Below, in pieces: positions 34,121 through 43,073 of a stretch of 64,000 nt of DNA; position 1 is the first letter of the stretch, and each line of letters opens with the position of its first letter. Location of the stretch: positions 1-64,000 of the forward strand of contig NZ_SVEV01000007.1 in NCBI RefSeq assembly GCF_015057185.1, read 5' to 3'. The notes under the pieces were generated by a model that saw only the letters and a program-made list of their open reading frames with translations, did not search any database and was not told where the DNA came from. This DNA is from Pseudobutyrivibrio sp. (GTDB lineage: Bacteria; Bacillota; Clostridia; Lachnospirales; Lachnospiraceae). The translations under genes were made by a program, and so were the position numbers.

Positions 34121-36037
34121 TTATATCTCGTCCAACTCTTTAATCCATAGGGATACTGCTGCATCACTTGGCATTCTAAAATCTCCCCTTGGCGACAGTG
34201 TAACTGTACCTACTTTTGGCCCATCCGGCATGCAACTACGTTTAAATTGTTGCGTAAAGAATCTCCAATAAAATTTCTTGAGCCATTTTAGTATTGTCTC
34301 TGAACTATAGTCTTCTTTAAAGCTGTTTTCAGCCAAACGATATATCTTTCTCGGCGAAAATCCAAATCTTAGCATGTAATACAAGAAATAATCATGAAGC
34401 TCATATGGTCCTACCAAAGCTTCTGTTTTTTGTGAGATACTACCATCTTCTTCAGGCGGCAATAGCTCTGGGCTCACTGGTGTATCAAGTATATCTTTCA
34501 GCGTATCGCTGAGAATTCCTTTGGTTTTGTTTGCTTCATAATTTACAAGCCATCTAACCAAAGTCTTTGGAATTGATGCATTCACTGCATACATTGACAT
34601 ATGGTCCCCATTATATGTGGCCCAACCAAGAGCCAATTCTGATAAGTCACCAGTTCCAATGACTATTCCGCCAAGCATATTTGCCTTGTCCATGAGAATC
34701 TGAGTACGTTCCCTGGCTTGACCATTTTCATATGTTACATCATGATTGCTGATGTCTTGTCCAATATCTTCAAAATGCTGACTTACACTAGCTTTAATAT
34801 TTATTTCTTCTAGTGTTGCTCCGTAAGCCTCAGCCAACCTGCAGGCATTTGTATATGTCCTGTCAGTAGTTCCAAAGCAAGGCATAGTGATGCAATGAAT
34901 TCCACTTTTATCAAGTTCCAAATGCTCAAAGGCATGCACCGTAACTATAAGTGCCAGGGTGGAGTCCAAACCGCCAGACAATCCAATAACCACATTTTTG
35001 CAGCCAATGTGCTTTAATCTTGTAACAAGACCTATAGCCTGCATTGTAAGTATTTCCTCGCAGCGCTCATTTAAATCGCTTTTTTCCAATGGAACAAAGG
35101 GCGTTTTGGATGGAATGTAATCCAGACATGTATTTTCTATCTTTAGAGAAAAACAAGACTCAGTGGTTTTGCAATCCGTATTTACGGTAAATGTATTCAT
35201 TCTTCTTCGCTCATGGGCAAGTTTATCTACATCGACGTCCGCAATTATCAAATCATTTTTAAAGGCCTTTGATTCGTTTATTATTGCACCATTTTCTGCA
35301 ATAATATTATGTCCCGCAAACACCATGTCCTGTGTTGATTCCCCAACACCTGCATCTGCATATGCATATGCGCAAAGCAAGCTACCGGATTTTACTCTGA
35401 TGAGATTTCTTCTATAGCTGGCTTTGCCTATCACTTCGTCACTTGCTGACAGGTTAAATATAATAGTGGCCCCTCTTTTTGCCAGCCCAACGGAAGGTGT
35501 ATCTGGCACCCACAAGTCCTCACATATTTCTATTCCAAATTTTAAATTCTGTAATTCTTCACAAGCAAATAAGTGATTTAGTAATAGTTTTGTACTTCCA
35601 GCTCTTCCAAAGCTGATTTCTTCATCCAGCTCCTTATCCGCCGGAGTGAAATGTCTCAGTTCATAGAATTCACTATAATTAGGAATATATTTTTTTGCTG
35701 TGGCTCCAATAACCTTTCCGTCCTTAATTACAGCTGCTATATTGTACAGTTTATTTTTTACTTGGTAGGGCAGCCCAACAATGGAAACAATATCTAAAAG
35801 TGCTGTATCTTCTGCTATTTTTTCTACTGCCTCTATTGCACCGTTTAACAGAATATCCTGTAAAAATAAGTCTCCGCATGTATACCCAGTTATGGATAAT
35901 TCAGGGAAACAAATTATCTTTACACCAAAGTTGTTGGCTTGTTTAATTTGTTCAATAATTTTTTTTGCGTTAAAATCCACATCTGCCACCTTCAAATCAG
36001 GTGTTGCACATGCAATTTTTATAAATCCATCCTTCAT
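34121..36037 (-). CDS. nadE: Glutamine-dependent NAD+ synthetase
   Basis: A 638-residue two-domain enzyme that makes NAD from deamido-NAD, ATP and glutamine. The N-terminal nitrilase-fold glutaminase has the Glu of FPELSITGYTCGD, the Lys of GATAKKYIPNYSEF and the Cys of FGIEICEDLW. The C-terminal synthetase has the PP-loop VIGLSGGLDSTLALI and GTGDLSELALGWATYNGDHM. Length is standard for bacterial NadE of this type. It precedes the LuxR gene by 30 bases and is not obviously related to the neighbouring operons in function. Confidence 0.96.
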   Translation of the reverse strand: MKDGFIKIACATPDLKVADVDFNAKKIIEQIKQANNFGVKIICFPELSITGYTCGDLFLQDILLNGAIEAVEKIAEDTALLDIVSIVGLPYQVKNKLYNIAAVIKDGKVIGATAKKYIPNYSEFYELRHFTPADKELDEEISFGRAGSTKLLLNHLFACEELQNLKFGIEICEDLWVPDTPSVGLAKRGATIIFNLSASDEVIGKASYRRNLIRVKSGSLLCAYAYADAGVGESTQDMVFAGHNIIAENGAIINESKAFKNDLIIADVDVDKLAHERRRMNTFTVNTDCKTTESCFSLKIENTCLDYIPSKTPFVPLEKSDLNERCEEILTMQAIGLVTRLKHIGCKNVVIGLSGGLDSTLALIVTVHAFEHLELDKSGIHCITMPCFGTTDRTYTNACRLAEAYGATLEEINIKASVSQHFEDIGQDISNHDVTYENGQARERTQILMDKANMLGGIVIGTGDLSELALGWATYNGDHMSMYAVNASIPKTLVRWLVNYEANKTKGILSDTLKDILDTPVSPELLPPEEDGSISQKTEALVGPYELHDYFLYYMLRFGFSPRKIYRLAENSFKEDYSSETILKWLKKFYWRFFTQQFKRSCMPDGPKVGTVTLSPRGDFRMPSDAAVSLWIKELDEI

Positions 36038-36074
36038 TTTTTACTTCCTATTTCGTGACTTCTTTCAAACAAAA

Positions 36075-36105
36075 AAGGCGCCTGCTAATAATTAGCAGAC
36101 GCCTT
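36075..36105 (-). terminator. Terminator of the DUF362 gene
   Basis: AAGGCG and CGCCTT with CTGCTAA/TTAGCAG form a long stem with a short loop, followed on the minus strand by TTTTTTG. Confidence 0.85.
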
Positions 36106-36185
36106 CGTCTTTGTTAAACTTTACAACTTTTCTTTTAATAATTCAAGATTCATTACCTTAGAACTTCTTGAGGTCAAATTCAGGC

Positions 36186-37073
36186 TTACAGTTCAATTAA
36201 TTCGTACTCAAGACTACCAACTCCCAGCTTTGCTGCAGTTTCTGGTGTGTGCTCACCGTTTCTTGTGGTAACGCGCTCTAGGAAATGGTCGCGGCCCACA
36301 TCCTTTGATGCGTAAACCAAATCGAGGCAAGCTCTGTCAATAGCTACTGGGTCGAGGCTGGCAAGAATACCAATATCCTTGAGGCATGGGTCCTCTGCCA
36401 CCGCACAACAATCGCAGTCAACTGACATATTTGCCATTACATTTATAAAGGCAATATTTTTTCCAAAATGGTCCACAACTGCAGATGCGGCCTCAGCCAT
36501 ACTTTCAAGGAAAGCGTCCTGCTCAGGCAAATCCGTCCATACAACATCCTGCTGGCTAGCCTGATCATATTTTCCTGCTGAATGGATTTTTACCTTGCCG
36601 GCACAGGAAGCACAGCCGATTGAAAGCTGCTTTAATGCTCCACCGTAGCCGCCCATTGGGTGTCCCTTGAAATGAGAAAGTACAAGCATGGAATCATAGT
36701 TAAGGAAATTCTTGCCCATGATATCTGTTTTTAAATGGGTGCCATTTTTTACTGGAATCTCAATATCAGGTCCCTCTGCATCCATCAGATCCACGTCGAA
36801 ATATTCATTCCAGCCATGTCTTTTCAATAATTTAATATGTTTATCTGTGTAATTTCTCTCGCCCTCGTAGGCTGTGTTGCACTCAACAATAGTGCCATTT
36901 ACATGTTCTACCATTGGTTTCCAAAAGGCTGGCTTGAGGTAATTCTGATTGCCCTCCTCGCCAGAGTGAACCTTGACAGCCACCTTGCCTGGTAGAGAAA
37001 TGCCAAGTTTATCGTACATTTTTACAACTGCTTCAGCTGTAACATCTTTGATAAAGCAAACTTTAGAAGCCAT
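36186..37073 (-). CDS. DUF362 family protein
   Basis: A 295-residue protein of the DUF362 family, often found with ferredoxin domains. Here there is no classical CxxCxxC ferredoxin but two cysteine groups (SIGCASCAGK and DCDCCAVAEDPC). The start is VCFIKDVTAEAVVKMYD. A soluble redox-linked protein is likely; the reaction is unknown. GGAGGGG precedes the ATG and a strong terminator ends it, so it is monocistronic. Confidence 0.85.
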   Translation of the reverse strand: MASKVCFIKDVTAEAVVKMYDKLGISLPGKVAVKVHSGEEGNQNYLKPAFWKPMVEHVNGTIVECNTAYEGERNYTDKHIKLLKRHGWNEYFDVDLMDAEGPDIEIPVKNGTHLKTDIMGKNFLNYDSMLVLSHFKGHPMGGYGGALKQLSIGCASCAGKVKIHSAGKYDQASQQDVVWTDLPEQDAFLESMAEAASAVVDHFGKNIAFINVMANMSVDCDCCAVAEDPCLKDIGILASLDPVAIDRACLDLVYASKDVGRDHFLERVTTRNGEHTPETAAKLGVGSLEYELIEL

Positions 37074-37158
37074 AAATCCCCTCCTTTGCTATAGGTACAT
37101 TGTATTATCTTTTTTATGTAAAAATCAATTAAAGAATTTTGTTTGAAAGCTGGTAACG

Positions 37159-37189
37159 AAAAAGTACCACGGGAATCCGCGGCACTTTT
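37159..37189 (-). terminator. Terminator of the SPFH gene
   Basis: AAAAAGTACCACGG pairs imperfectly with CCGCGGCACTTTT; the minus-strand side ends in TTTTTCG. It lies just past the SPFH stop. Confidence 0.7.
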
Positions 37190-37202
37190 AGCTATTCATT
37201 TA

Positions 37203-38222
37203 TTATTTAGTTGGTTCGAAATCTACATGAGACTGTGCAAAGTGCTTTGTTGTAGCGCCTTTGTCAGAGTCACTGCAGCAAGGGTCATCCTTCTTTGGTG
37301 CAGACTGCTTTGGAGCTGTGGTATCTACAGGTGTGTTGTTGCCAAATCCAAGCATCTCTGTTTTGAATGTAAGGTCTGATGCAGCACCGGCAAGCTCTGT
37401 AGGAACAACAATTTTTGTAGCACGACCATCCCCAAGCTTCTCAAGTGCTTCAAGCTTTTTAATGAGGAGAACTCGCTCGTCCATATTTGCAGCCTTGAGC
37501 ATTTCGATACCCTTTGCCTCTGCCTCATATACAAGTCGGATAGACTCAGCCTGACCTGTTGCACGTGCGATAGCAGCATCTCTCTCAGCCTCAGCCTTTA
37601 AAACGAGAGCCTGCTTGTCACCCTCTGCTCTAGTGATAGAAGCCTGCTTGTGACCTTCCGCCTCGAGAAGAGTCTCTCGACGATCACGCTCAGCCTTCAT
37701 CTGTTTCTCCATTGAACGCTGAATCTCTTCAGGTGGAATAATATTTTTAAGCTCCACACGGCCTACCTTGATACCCCATGGGTCAGTAGCCTCGTCAAGG
37801 ATAACGCGCATCTTTGAATTGATGTTGTCGCGAGATGTAAGTGTCTGATCAAGCTCCAACTCACCAACCAAGTTACGAAGTGTAGTTGCTGTAAGATTCT
37901 CAAGTGCAAGGATTGGGCGCTCAGCACCATAAGCGTAAAGCTTTGGATCCTGAACCTTGAAGTAAACTACTGTATCGATTTTCATGATAACGTTATCCTT
38001 AGTGATAACATCCTGTGGTGGAAAATCTGCAACCTGCTCCTTCAATGAAACACGCTTTGCAACGCGATCAATAAATGGGATGATTACGTGGAAACCTGGC
38101 ACTAAAGTGTTGTGATACTTTCCAAGTCTCTCAATTACGAATACGTATCCCTGAGGTACAATGCGGATACCAAATCCAATTACAACTAAAAGAATCGCTA
38201 ATAAGGCAATTATAAATTCCAT
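37203..38222 (-). CDS. SPFH/Band 7 membrane protein (QmcA/stomatin type)
   Basis: A 339-residue protein with one N-terminal membrane segment (residues about 3-22), then an SPFH domain (YVFVIERLGKYHNTLVPGFHVIIPF, FPPQDVITKDNVIMKID) and an Ala/Glu coiled coil at about 185-270 (ERDRRETLLEAEGHKQ). Such proteins form oligomeric rings that organise membranes and help proteases or quality control. The C-terminal tail has a Cys-Cys-Ser motif and is low complexity. GGGAGGAC precedes the ATG. Not in an operon. Confidence 0.92.
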   Translation of the reverse strand: MEFIIALLAILLVVIGFGIRIVPQGYVFVIERLGKYHNTLVPGFHVIIPFIDRVAKRVSLKEQVADFPPQDVITKDNVIMKIDTVVYFKVQDPKLYAYGAERPILALENLTATTLRNLVGELELDQTLTSRDNINSKMRVILDEATDPWGIKVGRVELKNIIPPEEIQRSMEKQMKAERDRRETLLEAEGHKQASITRAEGDKQALVLKAEAERDAAIARATGQAESIRLVYEAEAKGIEMLKAANMDERVLLIKKLEALEKLGDGRATKIVVPTELAGAASDLTFKTEMLGFGNNTPVDTTAPKQSAPKKDDPCCSDSDKGATTKHFAQSHVDFEPTK

Positions 38223-38280
38223 AAAATGTCCTCCCTTGTGTATAAAAACATCTATTACGTTTATTGTAGTCTATTAGGGA

Positions 38281-39201
38281 TTATGTTGCATCATGTTTTT
38301 TCTTCCAAGCGTACCACCCCATTACTGGTATTCCATTAAGCTCCAACAAATAATACAAGTCTTCTTTATTAAGTATATTGTCATCAACAGATATTCTTAT
38401 TTTCTTTTTCGAATCTTTAAAACATAGACTCAGAATGTCTATTCTCACACCTCGACCATGGAATTCTCTTAAAATCGCTTTATCAAATTCATGCCAGCTA
38501 TATTTTTCCCTAGGGAATAATAGTCCCTGCCAAATGTATTCTTCATTTATGTAAACAAAGCTTCTGTTGAACCACCAAATAATTGCTATGGCGAGAATAC
38601 TAAATATACAGTACATAATTATTTCTGAAAGCTCATATTCCGCCCTTGCCACATGATCTCTAGCGCCAAATATCACGCCAACTAAAATGATAATAGCTAG
38701 AGCAAAACAGATAAATCGAAATAGCAGCGCATACCATTTTGGTCTAACCGTAATATGCCCTTTATTTCTCATTCTTGCGAAAATAACATCATCCGAAAAA
38801 TGAATGCTGTTTTCACTCAATTTTTCAACAAATGCTCTCTTACCTGTGGGAATGATAGCCTTTTTATCATCATGCTCAATTATCGTCCCTACAAAATCCA
38901 CACTATAAATGCTTGTCACAGCGGATTTTTCAAATTCAGTACATCTGCCAAGCTTTTTGATAGTTATTATCTTGTCATCAGTATCCAAGCTGTAAAAGAA
39001 CCATCTTGCAAACTGCAGAAGCATAAGCAGGATTACTACGGATAGGAATTTCACGTATCCAATATCGAAAAACATTCCTTTCTGGATAACATCTACACGA
39101 ATATAGCTAACCACCATAGCCACCAAAAATAGTGCAATTCCAAGATATATTAAGCCAACAATTTTTCCAGTGATATGACACTTTTTATTTACTTTTTTCA
39201 A
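38281..39201 (-). CDS. Four-segment membrane protein of unknown function
   Basis: A 306-residue protein with two pairs of membrane segments (about 15-32 and 48-70, then about 163-185 and 198-215). Each pair is followed by a beta-rich soluble stretch (TDDKIITIKKLGR and EEYIWQGLLFPREKYSW), so the protein looks like an internal duplication with PH-like loops. It starts at TTG (39201), with GAGGT eight bases upstream inside the end of the SGNH gene. The stop of that gene is two bases away, so translation is coupled. No family is assigned. Confidence 0.75.
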   Translation of the reverse strand: MKKVNKKCHITGKIVGLIYLGIALFLVAMVVSYIRVDVIQKGMFFDIGYVKFLSVVILLMLLQFARWFFYSLDTDDKIITIKKLGRCTEFEKSAVTSIYSVDFVGTIIEHDDKKAIIPTGKRAFVEKLSENSIHFSDDVIFARMRNKGHITVRPKWYALLFRFICFALAIIILVGVIFGARDHVARAEYELSEIIMYCIFSILAIAIIWWFNRSFVYINEEYIWQGLLFPREKYSWHEFDKAILREFHGRGVRIDILSLCFKDSKKKIRISVDDNILNKEDLYYLLELNGIPVMGWYAWKKKHDAT

Positions 39202-39203
39202 AT

Positions 39204-39899
39204 CTAAATAACCTCTATGATTCTTTCTCTAATCATTGCTGCTACATGCTCAGAGATTGTGATCGTCTCTTCGTCCATGTTTGTTTTTACATGATTCCAG
39301 TTATTATCAGGCGTTGTGAAATCGAATGCTTTCAGGAAACTGTCGCTTGGAAGTTTGTCTGTTATTGTTTTTGTGATGGTCATTGCAACAAGGTAATCTC
39401 CGATTGGAGATGCATGGGTGCCATCCTTATAGTACAAATCAATTTCTGAGTCGTTTAGGATTTCCTTTTGAACAGCGCTCCAAATTTCACCAATTGGTGC
39501 GATTTTTACATTCTCGTCGGTGGCGATTTTTCTGTATCTGCGATTCATTTCTGCCTGATTCTCCGGTTTCTTCTTTTCAGCCCAGGTTTCGAATATTACA
39601 GGAGCTGTACCGACTTGTTTGCAGAGTTCGATAATCTCGTGAGTATACTTGATAGTGTCCTCGAAATCTGTCAGTGGGTGGGCGCATTCTTGGATGACGC
39701 AATAGTCATAATGACCATGTAGAATGTTGAATCTCTCTGAGAAGTATTCCTCTTTCATGTGCCATTTCAATGATTTCCCTGAATAGGCAAGCATGAACAC
39801 CTGGGTTTGCTCGCCTGTAGCGTTTTCTATCATTTGTCTAGTGAGCTCCGGCATGTCATTCATATATGTGTGGCTGTTGCCTATAAATAATATCTTCAT
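39204..39899 (-). CDS. SGNH-like hydrolase
   Basis: A 231-residue cytoplasmic protein resembling SGNH/GDSL esterases: block I ILFIGNSHTYMNDMP with the nucleophile Ser near residue 9, and block V DGTHASPIGDYL with the Asp/His pair near 170. It has no signal peptide, so it would act inside the cell, for example as a deacetylase or esterase. The ATG at 39899 is better placed after GGTGG than a TTG one codon earlier. It is coupled to the membrane protein gene downstream; array 2 lies upstream. Confidence 0.8.
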   Translation of the reverse strand: MKILFIGNSHTYMNDMPELTRQMIENATGEQTQVFMLAYSGKSLKWHMKEEYFSERFNILHGHYDYCVIQECAHPLTDFEDTIKYTHEIIELCKQVGTAPVIFETWAEKKKPENQAEMNRRYRKIATDENVKIAPIGEIWSAVQKEILNDSEIDLYYKDGTHASPIGDYLVAMTITKTITDKLPSDSFLKAFDFTTPDNNWNHVKTNMDEETITISEHVAAMIRERIIEVI

Positions 39900-39952
39900 C
39901 AATTAATCCACCTATATTTTCTAGTGATATTTTAACTGAAATATACACGGCA

Positions 39953-40731
39953 GACACGAAGATTTAATGTTCTTTCATTTCTTCATGTCGATTTGTGGTC
40001 CGGCTGACACGTGAATACGCTGTTCTCTCTATTCTTCGTGTCATCTGGCGCTCCAGTGGACACGTAAATGCACTGTTTTCTCTATTCTTCGTGTCATCTG
40101 GCGTCCCAGCAGACACGTAGATTCTCTGTTTTCTCAATCTCTCGTGTTGATTTAACGCTCCCTAGGCACGCAAATGTACCGCTTCCTCATTCCTTCGTGT
40201 CTGGTTTCAGTTTAATAAACACGTAGATTCAATGTCTTCTTAATTTTACGTGTCATTTTGCAATCTAACAAGCACGATAATCCGCTGGTTTCTCATTTCT
40301 TCGTGTCAATTTGAAGTCTGGCAAACACGAAAATTCACCGCTTCCTCTATTCTTCGTGCCAAACTCCATCACAACGGACACGTAATTTTACTACATCCTC
40401 ACTTCTTCGTGTCATTTAGCGCCCCGGCGGACACGTAAATGCGCTCGTCTCTCTGTTCTTCGTGTCAATTGACGCTCCAGCGGACACGTATATGCGCTGT
40501 TCTCTCTGTTCTTCGTGTCATTTACCGCTCCAGTGGACACGTAAATGCGCTCGTCTCTCTGTTCTTCGTGTCATTTGACGCCCCAGCAGACACGTAGATG
40601 CGTTGTTCTCTCTGTTCTTCGTGTCATCTGGCGCTCCGGCGGACACGTAGATTTACACTTCTCTCACTTCTTCGTGTCATTTGACACCCCAGCGGACACG
40701 TAGATGTGCTGTTCTCTCTGTTCTTCGTGTC
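39953..40731. repeat. Phased array 2: alternating GACACG / CGTGTC words, 53-bp period, 15 units
   Basis: GACACG-type words start at 39953 and recur every 53 bases up to 40695 (15 positions; 40165, 40218, 40271 and 40324 carry one or two changes). CGTGTC-type words start at 39984 and recur every 53 bases up to 40726 (15 positions; the first is CATGTC). Word-to-word distances alternate 31 and 22. Inside, TTCTT before CGTGTC and TA(A/G)AT after GACACG are also kept, and some units add a nested CTGG/CCAG. No gene is in it. It lies in the 1.07-kb gene-free stretch 39900-40965. Confidence 0.95.
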
Positions 40732-40740
40732 AATCCACCA

Positions 40741-40950
40741 TCCAGAGGCTCCTGCCTCCTCTAGAACCTGTGGCTCCCGCCACAGTCCCAGTTTCAAACC
40801 TGCTTGGCTATCCCATATCAGTAAGCTGGCGCAGAGTCAAGAGGCGAAGCGCCGCAAGGCCTTGCTCTTGACGCAAGTCAGCTGCTGATATGCTGTAGCT
40901 AGCAGGTTAAAACTGGATTCCAGTTTTTCTGAGGAAAAACAGGAATCTAT
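40741..40950. other. Highly folded intergenic element (129-bp palindrome plus three hairpins)
   Basis: Directly after array 2: hairpin GAGGC/GCCTC (40745-40758), hairpin CTGTGGC/GCCACAG (40768-40785), then an imperfect palindrome from CCAGTTT (40788) to AAACTGG (40916) whose arms share CATATCAG/CTGATATG and GTCAAGAG/CTCTTGAC, and a last hairpin at 40915-40947 with TTTTTC/GAAAAA. This could be a structured RNA or a miniature palindromic mobile element; no family is recognised. Confidence 0.65.
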
Positions 40951-40965
40951 GCCATACTTCACTCC

Positions 40966-41598
40966 CTACTTCTCTATTACCACTACCCCAGAGCAGTAGC
41001 TCTTTGGTACATACTTAATTCCTGGGAAATGTGCCTTCAATTCATCAACTACAAAATAGATTTCATCCTCATCCCAGCGCAGACCTTCGCCAACTTCGCA
41101 TTGCTCAAGCATTTCACGTGTTTCAAAGGCAACATCACCAAATAGAATCTTTCCACCATCATTTAGCAAGCCAAGAAGCTCCTTTATAAACACTACCTTC
41201 TGCTCATCGTTCAAATGATGAATAGAATAAGTGCCAACGATGAAATCATATTTCTGTTCACAAAGCTCAGGCACGAGCCCTTGGGTGATATCCCCCTGAT
41301 AAAGCTTGGCTTCTGGCATCTTCTCTTGTGCAAGCTCAATCATACGCGAAGAGAAATCCTGACCGTAAACATCGCACCCCTGCTCATAAAGCTTAGAGGT
41401 GAGAGTCGCTGTGCCAAAACCAATATCAAGAACTGCACTTCTATCAGTAGCATCTTTCTGCTTCGACCTAATCACTTCATAAATATATCCCAGCACATCT
41501 TTATAACCAGCAAATGGATAGACATTGCTCTCCTCTGATAATCCAACCGACTTATCATATCCATCCGCCCATAAATCAAAGCCTTTGTTATCTAACAT
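40966..41598 (-). CDS. Class I SAM-dependent methyltransferase
   Basis: A 210-residue Rossmann methyltransferase. Motif I is AVLDIGFGTATLTSKL, followed by YGQDFSSRMIELA and FIVGTYSIHHLND in later motifs, as in small-molecule methyltransferases of the Methyltransf_25 group. The ATG at 41598 has GGAGG. The 3' end adjoins the folded element at 40741-40950. The substrate is unknown. Confidence 0.88.
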   Translation of the reverse strand: MLDNKGFDLWADGYDKSVGLSEESNVYPFAGYKDVLGYIYEVIRSKQKDATDRSAVLDIGFGTATLTSKLYEQGCDVYGQDFSSRMIELAQEKMPEAKLYQGDITQGLVPELCEQKYDFIVGTYSIHHLNDEQKVVFIKELLGLLNDGGKILFGDVAFETREMLEQCEVGEGLRWDEDEIYFVVDELKAHFPGIKYVPKSYCSGVVVIEK

Positions 41599-41769
41599 AT
41601 TCTGCCTCCTCATTGTTGTCTTTTATGTATCAAATAAACTTTATCAATTCACATTCGCAAAGTAAATCTATATTACACTATATAAATATTTTTATAACTA
41701 CCTCCCTTCAAAACATGCCCTCGTAGCTCATGATTATACTAAGGACTTCGATTATCCCATAACGCAAAA

Positions 41770-41800
41770 AATCCCACCAGTGCCGCTCACTGATGGGATT
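41770..41800 (-). terminator. Terminator of coaBC
   Basis: AATCCCACCAGTG pairs with CACTGATGGGATT across CCGCT, with A and T runs on the sides. Confidence 0.85.
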
Positions 41801-41805
41801 GTCTT

Positions 41806-42996
41806 TTATTTATCTAAAATTGTATCAAATATAGCGTTTGCTACGTCATCCTTTGACATGATAGGTAATTCCCAGCTTTCGTCCTTCATAATCAACGTTA
41901 CTACATTAGTATCCGTTCCGAACCCTGCCCCCTTAGTACGAAGATTATTCGCTACAATCATGTCTACATTCTTTCTTTCAAGCTTGGATTTGGAATTCTC
42001 AAGCATGTTCTCTGTCTCCATTGAGAAGCCACAGATGAACTGACCTTCCTTTTTGTGTGCTCCAAGATATGAAAGAATATCCTCTGTTCGCTCAAGCTCG
42101 ATGCTTGATTGCTCCCCGTCCTTTTTCTTGATTTTCTCAGCTGCAACAGTCTTTGGTCGATAGTCAGCTACTGCTGCGCTCTTTATAATGATATCGCACT
42201 CCCCGGCCCTTGATTTAACAGCCTCTGCCATTTCTGCAGCGCTACGAACATTTACCACCTCAACAAACATTGGTGGCTCTATAGCAACGGGACCTGAAAC
42301 TAATGTAACCTCCGCGCCTCGCTCCATAGCAGCCTTGGCAATGGCATAACCCATTTTTCCAGTGCTGTGATTGGTGATGTAGCGAACAGGGTCAATAGCT
42401 TCCTCAGTAGGTCCAGCTGTGACTAACACCCTTTTTCCATTCAAATCATGTTCGTGTGCCAACTCCCTAAGGATATATTGAAGCAATACTTCAGGCTCAG
42501 GCATCTTTCCTGCACCTGTATCCCCACATGCTAAATATCCGCTGGCAGGCTCTATTATTTCAAAGCCATATTTTTTTAAAGTTTCAAGATTGTCCTGAAC
42601 AATAGGATTTGTAAACATATTTGTATTCATAGCTGGGCTAACTAGCTTTTTGCATTTAGCTGCTAGAATAGTTGTTGTGAGCATATCGTCTGCGATGCCA
42701 TGGGCCATCTTGCCAATGACATTGGCGCTGGCAGGTGCCACCATAAAAATGTCTGCACGCTTTGCCAATGCTACATGCTCAACGTTAAATTGAAAATTCC
42801 TATCAAATGTATCAACAAGACACTTATTCGATGTTAATGTCTCGAAGGTAATAGGATTTATAAAATTGGTGGCGTTTTTTGTCATGATTACATTAACGTC
42901 TGCTCCAAGCTTTACCAGTGCTGACGCCAATGATGCAGTTTTATATGCTGCGATAGAGCCTGTTACTCCAAGAACTACGCATTTACCTTTTAACAT
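41806..42996 (-). CDS. coaBC: CoaBC: phosphopantothenoylcysteine decarboxylase / phosphopantothenate-cysteine ligase
   Basis: A 396-residue bifunctional enzyme in coenzyme A synthesis. The CoaC flavin half starts VLGVTGSIAAYKTASL and has the catalytic-Cys stretch LACGDTGAGKMPEP near residue 158. The CoaB half starts KRVLVTAGPTEEAIDPVRYI and has KSAAVADYRP. The ATG at 42996 has GGAGG; a longer frame adds six unlikely residues. It is followed on the minus strand by its terminator, and the ECF transporter gene is upstream. Confidence 0.96.
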   Translation of the reverse strand: MLKGKCVVLGVTGSIAAYKTASLASALVKLGADVNVIMTKNATNFINPITFETLTSNKCLVDTFDRNFQFNVEHVALAKRADIFMVAPASANVIGKMAHGIADDMLTTTILAAKCKKLVSPAMNTNMFTNPIVQDNLETLKKYGFEIIEPASGYLACGDTGAGKMPEPEVLLQYILRELAHEHDLNGKRVLVTAGPTEEAIDPVRYITNHSTGKMGYAIAKAAMERGAEVTLVSGPVAIEPPMFVEVVNVRSAAEMAEAVKSRAGECDIIIKSAAVADYRPKTVAAEKIKKKDGEQSSIELERTEDILSYLGAHKKEGQFICGFSMETENMLENSKSKLERKNVDMIVANNLRTKGAGFGTDTNVVTLIMKDESWELPIMSKDDVANAIFDTILDK

Positions 42997-43073
42997 AATT
43001 ACCTCCGAAACCATTTTTCATATCAATTAATGATTGCTGTCATCTTATTCTCACTTACTTTAATAGGGCTTTC

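Noticed and set aside
39953-40731. Array as a CRISPR
   Set aside because: The conserved words are only 6-8 bases, alternate in orientation, and no cas genes are near. CRISPR repeats are longer direct repeats with unrelated spacers.
40250-40888. Plus-strand short frames in array 2 and the folded element
   Set aside because: They follow the repeat and palindrome sequence and have no start signals.
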